A stretch of 64,000 nucleotides of DNA from Gnomoniopsis sp. IMI 355080. Lineage: Eukaryota > Ascomycota > Sordariomycetes > Diaporthales > Gnomoniaceae. The translations under genes were made by a program, and so were the position numbers. Shown here in pieces: positions 43,801-55,876 of this stretch. The stretch spans positions 1-64,000 of the forward strand of contig JAPEVC010000165.1 in the NCBI GenBank assembly GCA_027946555.1, written 5' to 3'. Numbering within the stretch: position 1 is the stretch's first letter; each line of letters starts with the position of its first letter. The notes under the pieces are model-generated. The model saw only the letters and a program-made list of their open reading frames with translations, did no database searches and was not told where the DNA came from.

Positions 43801-46048
43801 ACCGAGCCCAGGCACGATACTTGCTTGAGAGGGCGGATGACGAGCTCTGGACGTTCGTCCTCAGCGAGAACAACCTTCACCGTCGATCCGTGATCGACCA
43901 GGTCATCTCCACGGCTGTTCCCGAGTCGACCGACCCGGCCAAGGTCTCACAAGCAGTTGCTTGCTTCCTCAAAGCTGATCTGCCAGGTGAACTTATTGAG
44001 CTTTTGGAGAAGATCGTCTTGGAACCTAGCCCTTTCAGCGACAACCAGAACCTGCAGAATTTGCTCATGTTCACTGCTGCGAAGGCGGACAAGGCTCGCG
44101 TTATGGATTATGTTCAGCGTCTGGATGCTTTTGACGCCGAGGAGATCTCGTCAGCATGCATCAATGTCGGCTTATACGAAGAAGCATTCGAAATCTTCAA
44201 GAAGATTGGCGACAAGGCTAGTGCTGTTAATGTCCTTGTTGAACACGTCGTCAGCATTGACCGTGCACAAGCTTACGCTGAAGACGTCGACTTGCCAGAG
44301 GTTTGGTCCCGGGTTGCCAAGGCTCAACTTGATGGTCTCCGAGTGAGTGATGCAATTGACTCGTACATCAAGGCCGACGACCCCAAGAACTACTCCGAAG
44401 TCATTGAGATCGGCGTCCACGCAGGGAAGAACGAAGAGCTCGTCAAGTACCTGCGTATGGCGCGCAAGACCCTCCGTGAGCCGGAGATTGACACTGCGCT
44501 CGCTTTCTGCTATGCACGCTTGGATCAACTTGGTGAACTGGAGGACTTCCTGCGCGGTACCAATGTTGCCAACATTGAGGAGTCTGGAGACAAGGCCTAT
44601 GAGGAGGGTTTCTACCAAGCTGCCAAGATCTTCTACTCCAGCATCTCGAACTGGGCCAAGCTTGCCACGACCCTTGTTCACCTCGAGGACTACCAAGCGG
44701 CTGTTGAGTGTGCTCGCAAGGCCAACAATATCCGGGTGTGGAAGCAAGTTCACGGTGCCTGTGTTGAAAAGAAAGAGTTCCGTTTGGCCCAAATTTGCGG
44801 TCTCAATCTGGTTGTCGATGCTGAGGAGCTGCAAGCCCTTGTGAAGCAATACGAGTACAATGGCTACTTCGATGAGCTGATCAACCTTTTGGAGCAAGGT
44901 CTGGGCTTGGAGCGCGCTCACATGGGCATGTTCACCGAACTTGGAATTGCTTTGTCCAAGTACCACCCTGAGAAGCTCATGGAGCACCTGAAGCTCTTCT
45001 GGAGCCGTATGAACATGCCGAAGATGATCCGTGCCTGCGAGGAAGCTAATCTTTGGCCCGAGCTCGTCTTTTGCTACTACCACTACGACGAGTTTGACAA
45101 CGCTGCTCTGGCTGTGATGGAGCGCCCAGAGAACTCATGGGAACACCAGCAGTTTAAGGAGATGGCTGTCAAGGTTGCCAACCTGGAAATCTACTACAAG
45201 GCCATCAACTTCTATTTGGAACAGCACCCCTCGCTATTGACGGACCTCTTGCAGGCTCTGGCCCCTCGCATTGACGTCAACCGAGTTGTTCGCCTTTTCC
45301 AGAAGTCCGACAATCTGCCACTCATCAAGCCGTTCTTGCTGAATGTTCAGACACAAAACAAGCGCACAGTCAACGACGCAATCAACGACCTGTTAATCGA
45401 GGAGGAGGATTACAAGACCCTCCGTGACTCTGTCGAGAATTATGACAATTATGATGCCGTGGATCTTGCGTCCCGCCTTGAGAAGCACGAGCTGGTCTTC
45501 TTCCGTCAAATTGCCGCCAACATCTACCGTAAGAACAAGCGGTGGGAGAAGTCGATCGCTCTATCGAAGCAAGACAAGCTATGGAAGGATGCTATTGAAA
45601 CTGCTGCCCTGTCTGGCAAGGCTGAGGTGGTTGAAGACCTGATTCGATACGTGAGTTTCATTTTCTACCCTCTTATTCCTAACAAGCTTGCTAACCTGTA
45701 ACATAGTTCGTCGATGTTGGCAACCGCGAATGCTACGTAGGCATGCTTTACGCCTGTTATGACCTGCTTCGTCCCGACCTCGTGCTCGAGCTGTCTTGGC
45801 GCAACGGTCTGAACGACTTCAGCATGCCGTATATGATCAACATACTCTGCCAGCAAACCAAAGAGCTTGCTCAGCTGAAGGCCGACAACGAGGCACGAAA
45901 GCTGAAGGAGAAGGAGAAGGAGACGGTCGAGGACAACACGCCTATCCTAGGCAACCGACTTATGCTCACTCAAGGCCCCACAGCGAACACCGGCTTTGGC
46001 GCGCCAAATGGTTTTGCCCCCCAGCCCACCGGCTACTCAGGTTTCTAG
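40824..46048 (+). CDS. Clathrin heavy chain
   Basis: Four exons (40824-40910, 40989-41360, 41418-45650, 45707-46048), all joined at codon boundaries with GT-AG introns, give 1677 residues, in the usual fungal range. The N-terminal beta-propeller begins PIKFTEVLQLTSTGVD and includes DHYICIREK and DLKNGNNVTRRPIKADSAIMH. The leg is made of repeated clathrin heavy-chain helical blocks (for example GLFYYLGSIVNLSENPDVHF, YDEFDNAALAVMERPENSWE). The end carries the trimerisation part (YACYDLLRPDLVLELSW) and RLMLTQG, which aligns with the QLMLT hsc70-binding motif of animal clathrin. It forms triskelions for vesicle coats at the trans-Golgi and plasma membrane. Intron positions near both ends fit a fungal housekeeping gene. 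Confidence 0.97.
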
Positions 46049-47735
46049 GCGCACCCTGCGGTCATCAACCCGCAACCTCAGCCTGAGTTGCCATACTTTA
46101 CGATAAGCCCGATTCTTTCCACGAGTTCCTTTTACTCGACAAGCGCCATCGCACCTCCTTTTGTGCCTACGGGCCTCTCCCAACCTCAAAACTCCTCTCT
46201 TCCGGTTCGTGCAGCCGAGGCTGCCCCTTTCGTACCTGCCGCGCGATCTGCGACAGCTCGTCCTGCAAGCCGTCTTGATGCTTCTGCGGTTCATTTCAAA
46301 CCTCGATTGACCCAGAATACCAAGAGGGAACTCAATGCCGGGCTGCTGTCTTTCTCTCACTGAGCATGGACTCGCCGGCGCTTGGGTGAAAGTCGATCGA
46401 TATGAGGGAGAAGAAAAAAAAGGAATATTATTCGCTATATGATTAGGTTCGTAACTTGGTATGGGAGACAGAGCGATGCTGTCATAGCAAAAAAGCCATC
46501 ATTTGTGGTCTTAAGTGATTGGTTCGGTTGACATGGAGGCGATTGGGAGGCATCCACATTGTGGCGTGAAATTTGGCAGAGAACATGGCAGGAAGATGCC
46601 AACGAATATCGGCAGGAAAAGCTTCGTGGAGATAATTGCCTGTATCATAGTGCACTTTTATGAAATCCTTCCTAGATCAGCTGCGTCTCTCTGACACGTA
46701 CTGTGAGGCCGATGTCCATGATGGTATCGTTCTCCCCCCTTACAGCATACTTAGGTAGTGTCTTGCGAGAACGTTTCTTGGAAACAACTCATAAAATGAC
46801 ACTCGCTGGGATGGAGATCTCCTGGTCGGGGATGAGATCGATTCCTATCTGCCCACGAGATGTGAGGTTTGAAACGTTGAAAAGCATGGGCATGATGGCC
46901 CCCTCCCCCGAGGGACATACTTGAAAGCAGTCGACGTGTTACAGCTCAAGCACATCGTGACACCTTGGTGATTACTGTCAGTAGTCAGCTGATGTACCTC
47001 ATTTACGCCCGTGCACGTGCATTTTCACGTTTCATTACTCGGACATCATGTCCCACTCAACACAAGATACTCATGTTTATCTCTAGCCATGACCTCATTG
47101 CTTACGGATCTGCGTTTCTCAGCCTCAACGCGAAATCCTTCTGCTCTCCGTGGCTTTCAAGCAGCAGGCTGATGGACGGAGTTTCCCGGCTATCCGGTAA
47201 GCCATCTAACCTACTGCAACGTCTGCTATATGCTCTACATGCTGTATGTCGCATTCTGAACAAGCCGGCCATGTGCGTTCTTATTCGACACATCGGTTCC
47301 ACTTCTCGATTACAAATTACACTGGCACGCAGTATCATCAAGGGATGATGTGTTCAAAGTCGATGTGCCCCAGACCAAATCAAATCAAATGCTTACCTTA
47401 CCGGCCTGAATCCTTCGTTCTGTCATTGGCCTCGATGCTTACTCCTTTTGGGTAAATGTCGCAGCCTGCGGTAATAAAGGCGGTGCAAGTGGAGCCTGGG
47501 CGAAGGTGCTTGTACTATGTAAGACAGGCAGCGCATATGAAGAGTTGCGGGCTTGCGAGCGGTCAAGTCCTTCACATATACAGGGTTTTCGGCGACAGAT
47601 CGTCCAAGGCGGGAGGTATGGTTCAAAGCGTTTATTCAGAGTGCTCCTTCTTATCCTACGTCTTGCTTGCCTTTCTGGCGCATATTTCTAGTTCTGTCAC
47701 CGTTGTCACCGGTCGCTCTGGTCCCTCGTTAGAAA
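46049..47735. other. Intergenic, 1.7 kb
   Basis: The 3' UTR of clathrin, then the upstream region of the ABC gene. A 91-codon Ser/Pro/Ala-rich frame at 46088-46363 lacks recognisable domains. A frame starting at ATG 47618 encodes a plausible signal peptide but is in another phase than the ABC gene (see findings). Confidence 0.5.
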
Positions 47736-50711
47736 ATGTCAGGCTATGCTCCTGACCAAGTCACAATATCCTTGCCAAACAAGACACCACAGGATCCCTT
47801 TTTACCTGTCGAAATACCCAATGGGCCTGCTTTCCTGGACACAGAAGCCTGTCTTTGCGCATATCGACACACGCCCGTGACAACCAGTGACGAGGCTACT
47901 TGGGAGTGCATTGGCGACCAGACGGACAGAGTCACAGTCACCAATCAGGGCAAATGGTTCAGAACGATACACAACGAGACCATCGTCACTACTGGTCTTC
48001 CAATATGGGATGCCTCAAATGGGCCGGATGTCGATGATCCACTGATGTACGATGCAGGTCGAGACGCCTTGGTACCCTTCGAATCCGATAACATGACCGT
48101 TTATAACGGTGCTTGTACGGGACAGAACCAGACGACTTTCTCTACAGCATTCTATAGAGCAGTGAACGAGATCGAAGCCGATTTAACACCAGTGGATGCA
48201 ATGCCCTGCTGGCGGGGCCCATCTGCCGTACCAATGCAGATCATGGGGCTGGATGAGTGGACGCAGAGCGGTTGCAACGAAGGCTTCCTGTGCGAGAACA
48301 ACACAGTCAACTCGCTCCCGCAGTACTGCCCGCCCATCGAAAAATGCTCTTCCGGCAGGGCTGCGGGGTTTGTTTGTCAGAGTCAGCACCTCAATATCGG
48401 CATGGGCCCGTTTGAGCCAGTAGTCTGCCAAAGCGGATACTATTGCCCTGATGGAGGCACCGAGAAGATCGTTTGTCCGGCTGGTCATTACTGCCAGGTG
48501 GGCGCCGCGCAACCAACAGCTTGCTCGGTGGGAAGCGTATGTCCCGCGGGCTCGAAATCGCAGGCTTCTTATATACCGCTTGTCGTATTGTGTATATTAG
48601 ATCTATGCCTCCTCCTCGGCATGCTTCTCCTACCGCTTCGCAGGCGGATGAAGAGGCAATCAGCGCATACCAGCATTTCCAAGCTACCTTTGCAACCGAA
48701 CGTCGCTGGGACAGTTACGCCAACCTCGTCAACTGTGTCTGGCAGCACTATAGACGTCGAGGCCATGTCGAATGAGGATTTTCGGACGGATGATGAGCTT
48801 GCACCACACCTTCAATCATTCATCGAGTCCATGCGTAGGGCAACAGAGACAGCCCACTTTGGCCTCTCATTTCAGTACAAAAATCTAAGCTACCACCCCC
48901 AGGGCGCACTCAAGGCGATCCTCCACAACGTCACAGGGTCAATTGAGCGTGGAAATCTTACAGCCGTCATGGGCGGGTCAGGCGCAGGAAAGAGCACCTT
49001 CATCAACGTTTTGATGGGCAAACTAACAAATACCAGCGGGTCTGTTATGGTGAATCACGTCCCGGTCACAATGGACAGCTACAAAAAGCTCATTGGGTAT
49101 GTCCCACAAGACGACATTGTCCTCCCCGACCTCAGCATCAGGGAAAACATTATGCACTCGGCCCGTGTTCGACTTCCGCGCAACTGGAGCGATGCCGAAA
49201 TTCAATCACACACCGACGCCGTGATTAGCTGCCTCGAGCTCGCTCATGTACAGGACTCTCTGGTTGGTACCGTCGGAAAGCCTTTCATTTCTGGTGGCCA
49301 ACGCAAACGAGTAAGCATCGGTATGGAACTCGCCGCCGCTCCGATGGCTATATTTCTGGATGAGCCGACGTCTGGCCTCGATGCTACCGCCGCTTCGTCT
49401 ATCATACGTACCTTGCGGTCTGTTGCTCGCCTCGGCATCTCAGTCGTAGTAACAATCCATCAGCCACGTGCAGAGATTATGGCCATGGTGGACGAGCTGA
49501 TTCTGCTTGCGGACGGGCAGGTCGTTTGCCACGGGCCTGAGAGCTTCGTGCAGGCGCATTTCTACAAATTGGGCTTTGGGGTTCCCCTGCCTGCAAATTC
49601 GGGCGACGTAATCACGGATATTATCACTGGAAACGGTCGCTCATACAAGGCTACCGGGGATGTTTCGGTAGATTGGCTAGTTGCCAACTCAGCGTGCTCA
49701 CGGATGTACGCAGAGGACAGAGCACCACCTACCTCACATACAAACCCGACCTCGAGAAGAAGCAAGCTCTGGCTGCTGCCACCAACACCTTTGCAACTCA
49801 TCCGCAAAGCTGGGCCACAGCAGAGCCTTCATGATCCAGCAATCCTCGAGACCCTCCGACAACGTGGTGCATCCCGCCTCAAACAGACGTGGCTCTGTCT
49901 CCGCCGCGCCATGCTCCAGCAGTGGCGCTACAAAAGCTCCTTCGCGTCCGAGATGCTTCTCGCGTGTGTTCCCGCCTTGCTTCTGGGGCTGTCGGTGCAA
50001 AGCCGCAACGGCATGATTTTCCGCGGTCTCTACAGGGGCGGCTTCTCCATCCTCTCACCTGCCATCGACGTGGCCTCCGCACCACAACTTTCGATGCTGA
50101 CTGGGGTTGCCGTGGGCCTCATCTCCTCAGCGCCGGGCGTTCGCGTCTTTAGCGAAGAGATCCTCATGCAGCGCAGGGAAGCTGAGGCGGGACATTCTCA
50201 AGCGGCCTACTTTGTGGCAAAAGTGCTAGCAACACTGCCGCGGATGTTGTGCGCGTGCCTGCACTTTTCCGTCATACTGTTGCTCTTGGGGCGTTTGATT
50301 GTGCCCTGGGGTGTGGCGTTCGCAGCAAATCTCTGTTACTTCTGGTGTATATATGGTGTGGCTGCACTCATCTCGATGTTGTCAAGACGGGAGGATGCGC
50401 CCCTTCTCGCCACGATGGTCAGCCTTATCCTCGGTATCTTGTGTGGTGCGGCACCTAACCTTGCGCAAGTGGCCGAGTGGAAGCTAGTCTGGCTCTGGAG
50501 GATGAGTCCTGGCGTATGGCTTACGGAGTTGTACTTTGGAGAGCTTGTCAGGCCATCTGGATATTTGTATCAGACAGAGCTTGCGGCCGAGGCGATGGGG
50601 CTCGACCTCAATTCGACCGCGAGGAATTTAGGAGTTCTGCTGGCCCTGGGTGTGGCATATCGACTGATGGCTTATGTGGGTCTGCTTTATGCGAGGAGGC
50701 TGAGGATCTAG
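47736..50711 (+). CDS. ABCG half-transporter with Cys-rich N-terminal ectodomain
   Basis: One exon of 991 codons. Residues 1-275 form an extracellular-type region with N-glycosylation sites and many Cys (CNEGFLCENN, CPAGHYCQVGAAQPTACSVG), then one membrane helix (YIPLVVLCILDLCLLLGM, about 278-300). The nucleotide-binding domain has Walker A GGSGAGKST (about 413), signature ISGGQRKRVSIG (about 519), Walker B AIFLDEPTSGLD and the His loop TIHQPRAE. The C-terminal membrane domain (residues 720-990) has six helices. This layout matches yeast Adp1 and plant ABCG24/28. Those have an N-terminal signal peptide; here the ATG at 47736 (AAAATGT) opens directly into ectodomain, while a signal-like frame lies just upstream in another phase. 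Confidence 0.93.
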   Translation: MSGYAPDQVTISLPNKTPQDPFLPVEIPNGPAFLDTEACLCAYRHTPVTTSDEATWECIGDQTDRVTVTNQGKWFRTIHNETIVTTGLPIWDASNGPDVDDPLMYDAGRDALVPFESDNMTVYNGACTGQNQTTFSTAFYRAVNEIEADLTPVDAMPCWRGPSAVPMQIMGLDEWTQSGCNEGFLCENNTVNSLPQYCPPIEKCSSGRAAGFVCQSQHLNIGMGPFEPVVCQSGYYCPDGGTEKIVCPAGHYCQVGAAQPTACSVGSVCPAGSKSQASYIPLVVLCILDLCLLLGMLLLPLRRRMKRQSAHTSISKLPLQPNVAGTVTPTSSTVSGSTIDVEAMSNEDFRTDDELAPHLQSFIESMRRATETAHFGLSFQYKNLSYHPQGALKAILHNVTGSIERGNLTAVMGGSGAGKSTFINVLMGKLTNTSGSVMVNHVPVTMDSYKKLIGYVPQDDIVLPDLSIRENIMHSARVRLPRNWSDAEIQSHTDAVISCLELAHVQDSLVGTVGKPFISGGQRKRVSIGMELAAAPMAIFLDEPTSGLDATAASSIIRTLRSVARLGISVVVTIHQPRAEIMAMVDELILLADGQVVCHGPESFVQAHFYKLGFGVPLPANSGDVITDIITGNGRSYKATGDVSVDWLVANSACSRMYAEDRAPPTSHTNPTSRRSKLWLLPPTPLQLIRKAGPQQSLHDPAILETLRQRGASRLKQTWLCLRRAMLQQWRYKSSFASEMLLACVPALLLGLSVQSRNGMIFRGLYRGGFSILSPAIDVASAPQLSMLTGVAVGLISSAPGVRVFSEEILMQRREAEAGHSQAAYFVAKVLATLPRMLCACLHFSVILLLLGRLIVPWGVAFAANLCYFWCIYGVAALISMLSRREDAPLLATMVSLILGILCGAAPNLAQVAEWKLVWLWRMSPGVWLTELYFGELVRPSGYLYQTELAAEAMGLDLNSTARNLGVLLALGVAYRLMAYVGLLYARRLRI

Positions 50712-50905
50712 TGCTTAGACCGCACACCAGACAATTTAATATTAAACGGCTCTTGGCTTGCTGCAATGGGCCCAGGAAACATCAAGTGACTGAGGATGCC
50801 ATATTCGATTTGTTCATCTAATAGTATTTACAGACTCCCTCGCATTCATAAGGTTTTAGAATACAAGGGCGCATCCCGCGTTTTGCAGGAGTGCATATAA
50901 GCTCT

Positions 50906-51831
50906 TTACAGAGAGATGCAGCCGTTAGAGCTGTCCTCCACGAAGATACCACCGTAGATCAGACCCTCCTCAAAGGGGGCCTCCTGGTATCCAGCGTTCG
51001 CAACGTCCGAGGTTCCAGTGGGCTTCTTGAGAATTCCGATCTGGTACTGGCCCATGCCCGACAGATCAGCATCGATAGCATCAGTCGCCGCCTCCAGAGC
51101 ATCGGTACCGCTCGAGTAGTAGATTTGCACAGTGCTAGAATGGCAGTCAGTAAGAGCATTCTTTCCATTTAGTATGGGAGGATTCAGTAGACTTACTTGG
51201 CATCAATGTCCATCTTGACGGCAAAGTTCTGCCATGTCTCAGTCTCGACGGGGGTGCTCCACAGCAGCGTGTTGTCGCGGTCAAACAGCTTCCATGCATT
51301 CGCATCCAGGTCCGGCTGGTCAATCATCTTGCCCGTCTGGAACATGATTTGGTCGGCGCTGTAGTCGGCAGCCTCGTGCCAGACGTTCAAGTACTCGTGG
51401 CTGAGATTCAGCGCGCGCTGCGCATCCGTCTTGACGCTCCAGTGCAGCGTCTTGACACCGAGGTAGCCGGTGCTGTTCTCGTTGGTGTCCTCGGCAAACT
51501 GCAGACCCGCGCGGCGGAAGCCGTACTGCGTCTGGAAGATGGAGGCGTTGTTGATGGTCACCTCGAGGCTCTTGAACTCGGCCGAGTCGAAGCGCGAGTT
51601 GGCGGTCGAGGGGAAGAGCAGGGCGTCACTCCACGAGACGTTGTTGCCCTTGACATAGTCCGGGTTGAAGAGCCCGTTGTCCGAGTCGAACTGCTCGAGG
51701 GAGAAGTTGGAGGGCACGCGGCCGTCGAGGACGACGGGGCAGCTGATGGCGGCGGAGGATCCGCGGCCAACGCAAGCTGCGGACGCAGCGGTTGCGCCGA
51801 GAGCAACGAGAAGACTGCCGGTGGTGAACAT
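50906..51831 (-). CDS. Secreted GH131-family beta-glucanase
   Basis: Two exons, complement of 51197-51831 and 50906-51134, give 287 residues with a GT-AG intron whose split Asn codon keeps frame. The signal peptide is MFTTGSLLVALGATAASAA. Mature sequence begins near CPVVLDGRVPSNFSLEQFD, then GLFNPDYVKGNNVSW and SRFDSAEFKSLEVTI, the hallmarks of glycoside hydrolase family 131. FRRAGLQFAED and VKTLHWSVKTD follow. Family enzymes from fungi cut beta-1,3, beta-1,6 and beta-1,4 glucans. There is no carbohydrate-binding module. Several Asn-X-Ser/Thr sites fit secretion. It converges on the ABCG gene, 194 bp between stops. Confidence 0.9.
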
Positions 51832-53006
51832 GTTTGGTAATAAGAGATAAAAAGGAAGGTGAATGATTATCCGGCTCTGCCTGGAAGTGGGAAGATATCA
51901 ACGAGTGACTGTGGTCTTTGAGAGACTGCGAGAAGAGAACTGGAGTGACGTCGAGGAGGTTCGCCCACTGCTCCAAAGAGCGGCGTCCTCCATTATTATG
52001 TATTTTGCCATGATTGTCCGAGTGAAGGCTCGATATTATTTTCCCCCACCGAAATGAGGGCCGGTTGAATATGGAAGAGTTACATGGCAGGGGGTAAATC
52101 GCTTTTCACTTGGCAGGGGTCAAAGGGACAGCATCCTCCGAGGAAACAAAAGGGGAATTGTATGCTTTATGGCCCATTTTGTGTTTCGAAACGGATTCAT
52201 GCTTGGCCTGCGAGTCAGTTCGTCTAGCTTTTGCGTGCCGTATAATGGTACCAGCACCCGAATTTTGGGAACTGGAGGGGCCCCTAGCATGGAGGAAAGC
52301 CCCTTTGAATAAATATGTGAAAGTTTATTTAATGAGGCTCTCGGCCGCGTGGGCCGAACAAGCGCGCACCACATACCAGTACTAGCAAGATCCAAGCAAG
52401 GTTATTTTAGTGCACCAAGAAGGTGAGATTGGAGATCTGTTCACGGCTAAGTCGATCATATTGCAACCTTGATCGAGAGATCCCAGATTGATTGGTTTAA
52501 AGGTTAGACTTTGCGGCCTTACCCTACAAGCATGCGCCTGTATTTCTTTTCTCAACACCATCAACCCTTTCAACAAACACTAAAAGACCAAAAAGATAGT
52601 GAGACGGACACCCCGACTCTCGACTCGTGGTCATACCCTGCGAGTCGGTAGCCGAGCCCCAGATTCAGCACCTCTCTCTCCAGGCTCAGCGGAGTGTAGC
52701 TGTACTCCGGACCGGCTCCATAATAACAAGCGTGCTACTCGTGGCCCACAACGCATGGTTCTCGACTCATCTCATTCTCTCAGTTCTTTACTAGTATTCA
52801 GGAATGAAGGGAGGAGCCGCTAGCTTGTGCACGAGCGATAAACAAGACGTGGTCTGAGCGGTGCCTAGAAGTTTGCAGTATGGGTTACACGAACCACTAC
52901 TGTGTGTTTCTATATAGAAAATTAACATTTCAACTCCCTCCCAATGCCAGGTATCCAATTTCCCAAACGCCAATTTCCGACAAACAAGCAAACTCTCACA
53001 GTTTCA
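51832..53006. other. Intergenic, 1.2 kb
   Basis: Promoter of the GH131 gene on its right flank and 3' region of the peptidase gene. No gene seen. Confidence 0.5.
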
Positions 53007-55876
53007 CTACATCAGCGTATCCGGGATGCTTCTCGCCCTCTTGCCAATAGGCACCGGGTGGCTGACCTTGAGCCATTCGCCATTGAAAGCATTGATGAGC
53101 CAATTCTGGAGTTCTGCGATCTAATCAGTACTTTTGACTTCTTCAAACCGCCGCGAAACTGTAAATTAGATGGCAACTCACTCTCGTACACAATCTTATT
53201 CGCGTTGTGGAAGTAGATGCTATGATCACTGTCTGGGAAAACATGGACGTCGTAGTTCTCTACACCAGCAAGATCCAACTTATCGAGCAATGTCAACGTG
53301 TTCTGTACATGCACGTTGTCATCCGCAGTGCCGTGCATGATCAAGAATCGCTTATTCTGTGCCAGCGCCGTGGCATTGGAGATGGCCGTACCATCGTAGC
53401 CCTCCTGGTTCTCCTGCGGCGTCTTCATGTACCGCTCCGTGTATATAGAGTCGTAAAACCGCCAGTCGGTCACAGGCGCCACTGCCATTCCGTAGCTGAA
53501 TGTTTGTCCGGCGTCCTGCTCTAGTGTCTTGAGCGTGTTGTAGCCACCGTACGACCAACCCCAGATGGCGAGGCGCGCGGAATCGACGTAGCCCAAGGAC
53601 GCCCAATGCTGCGCGGCTGCAATCTGATCGTGCGATTCCCAGTGGCCTAGGTGTTCACGAATGAGAACACGGTTTTTGCGCCCGATAAAGCCCGTGCCGC
53701 GTCCGTCGACTGTGACACAGATATAGCCAAGGCTGGCAATGTTCATCTGGAAGTCAACGGCGAACTTTTTCGTAACAGACTGAGAGCCAGGACCGCTGTA
53801 CTGGAAGAAGAGGACTGGATACTTCTTCTTGGGGTTGAAGTGTGGAGGCCGTCGCTCCACATAGTTTAGCTCGACCCCGTCAACGTTGATGGTACCATAG
53901 ATCTTGATGGGCAGCTCATACTTCTTTGCAAGATCCGCGAGGCCTTTATTCTCCTCAACAACATGCTCGTATTTCATAGCATTGCTTGGAGTGCTGATGA
54001 CCTTCTGCCACGGGATCTTGGGTCCCTGGTAGTTGACCAATGCGTATCCGGCCCCCGACGAGAATGACAGGGAGTAGTAACCTTCCTGGCTGATATCTGT
54101 CACAGCCTTCAGGTCGGTCCCGTCAAGCTTGACGCTATACGCGTGTCGCTGGATTGAGGATTCCTTGCTTGCAATGAAGTATACCAGATTTTGAGCTAGA
54201 TCCACGGCTGACGGGGCGTCCTGAACCTCCCAACTTCCTTTGGTCAGCATGATAGGATCAGAGGTGTCCAGCGGAGTAAAGTAAGCGAGGTGGTCGCCAT
54301 CATCGTATATCACAGTGTCAATGTAGCCATCTTGTGGTCTCTGGTTGGCGGGATCGGCAGGGATGTAGTGTGTCTTCTGTGAGATCTCGAACCAGCCGCC
54401 ATCTAGCTTGCCGACATCTACGGTCCGAACAGTCTTGCCTGTTCGCGACTTCACATCGACAAGCACCACCCGCATAATATCAGAGACACGATTGGTCTCC
54501 TTGATGATGACGCTTTGGCCAGCCCAGACAACTTCTGTAATCAGACGATCATCGTCGGCAAACCCTCCATCAATGTTGACCTCAAATTGGTCGCCACGTT
54601 CGAGGTCATAGAAAAGCAGGTCTACCACAGGATTCGGGGCGCCAGCTTTAGGATACTTCTCAGGGAGCACTGTTGGATAATTCTCTAATTTCCCAGCCTG
54701 TCCACCCTTGGGTTTCGAAACGAAATATTGGAGCGGGTACTCTGGGACTGCAGTGTCATTTGTCCGGAAGAAAGCAAGATACTTGCCATCCTGGGACCAC
54801 CATGTGGCAGTGTCACCAGCGAGAACCTCTTCTTCGTACACCCAGTCCGGACGACCGTAGAAGTAATTCTCTCCTCCGTCGTTGGTGATTTGCCGCAGCT
54901 CTTTCGACCCTATTGATCGGACGAACAAGTTGTTCTCTCGCACAAAAGCGATTGCATTGCTTGTGGGATTCCATTTGGCGAGTTGGACGATGGCGTCAGG
55001 CTCATTAGGGACGAGAGGCTCCACTGACTGTTGTGCCACGTTGAATATCCAGTACTTGGCTGTGGACGAGTGGCGAAAGACGCGCTCGTCATCGGTACTG
55101 ATAAGGACATTGAGCATGTCACTAGAAGGAGTTGCCGTCGAGGTTTGATGCTGCCGGCCGTCATAGAGAAACCAGCCATTCTTCATCAGAATTCTGGTCT
55201 CGGCGGTCGCAGCGCCGGAGCTCAGGTTTGGGTCTTTGTTCCTCACGTCCTCCACCACCAGGAAGCCTTCATTGGAGTCGTTCTGTTCCAACAGCAACCC
55301 GTCTTCGCCATTCGGCCCTGCAACCCACCGCATAGTATGTGTAGTGGGCTGCCATTGGCCACTCATGATCGTGTCCAGAGTGAGCTTCTTACCACTCCCT
55401 CGCGAGACAGTGGCTTCGGGGTCGTGCTCAAAGTCGGAGCTATGTAGGTATGATTTAGAGGACACATAGATAACGAGGGCGACGACCCAGGCGGCAACAA
55501 AAACACCGCAAAGGAGGAGGGCTATTCGCTTCAGGGAAGGGTCCATGCGCTTTGAGCTTGTGACGGCGGCGCCATTGGCGAGAAAGGGACCGGTCTCGAG
55601 GTCGCTGGCGGTCTCCTCCTTGAGCGGGTCTTCCTCGCCAAAGTCGGACTGGTCGTCATGGTCGGCGTAGGGAGCATTGCTGGGTCGGCGCGGAGCAGGA
55701 GAAATCCGTCGTTTGGATGAAGATCGGTTCTGGTTGGAGAGACGCTCGCTAATGCGGTCGAAGACGATGCTGGTGGTAGAGACAGACGAGTCGGACTCGT
55801 GGGACATTCTGGGAGCGTCGGACGCATCGACGGCATCAACGGCATCGATGAGCGGCCCTTTATCAGAGGAAGCCAT
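53007..55876 (-). CDS. dapB: Dipeptidyl aminopeptidase B (DPP IV, family S9B)
   Basis: Two exons, complement of 53182-55876 and 53007-53113, give 933 residues. The donor GTGAGT interrupts KIVYE, and the splice rejoins it to the end LQNWLINAFNGEW. A Ser/Asp-rich cytosolic tail (1-115) precedes one signal-anchor helix (about 118-138, IALLLCGVFVAAWVVALVIY). The beta-propeller region includes YFYGRPDWVYEEEVL. The C-terminal hydrolase has catalytic Ser in GWSYGGYNTL (about 775), Asp in GTADDNVHV (about 851) and His in DSDHSIYFHN (about 883). The type II vacuolar membrane enzyme removes X-Pro/X-Ala dipeptides. I start at ATG 55876; the frame is open 56 codons further up but has no ATG. Confidence 0.95.

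Noticed and set aside
44172..45083. 303-codon minus-strand frame
   Set aside because: It is the antisense shadow of the clathrin heavy-chain exon, produced by codon bias.
46088..46363. 91-codon Ser/Pro/Ala-rich frame after clathrin
   Set aside because: Considered as an extra clathrin exon or a small gene. The clathrin frame ends normally at 46048, and the extra part resembles nothing known.
51349..51840. 163-codon plus-strand frame opposite the GH131 gene
   Set aside because: Val/Gly/Glu-rich shadow of the GC-rich GH131 exon on the other strand.
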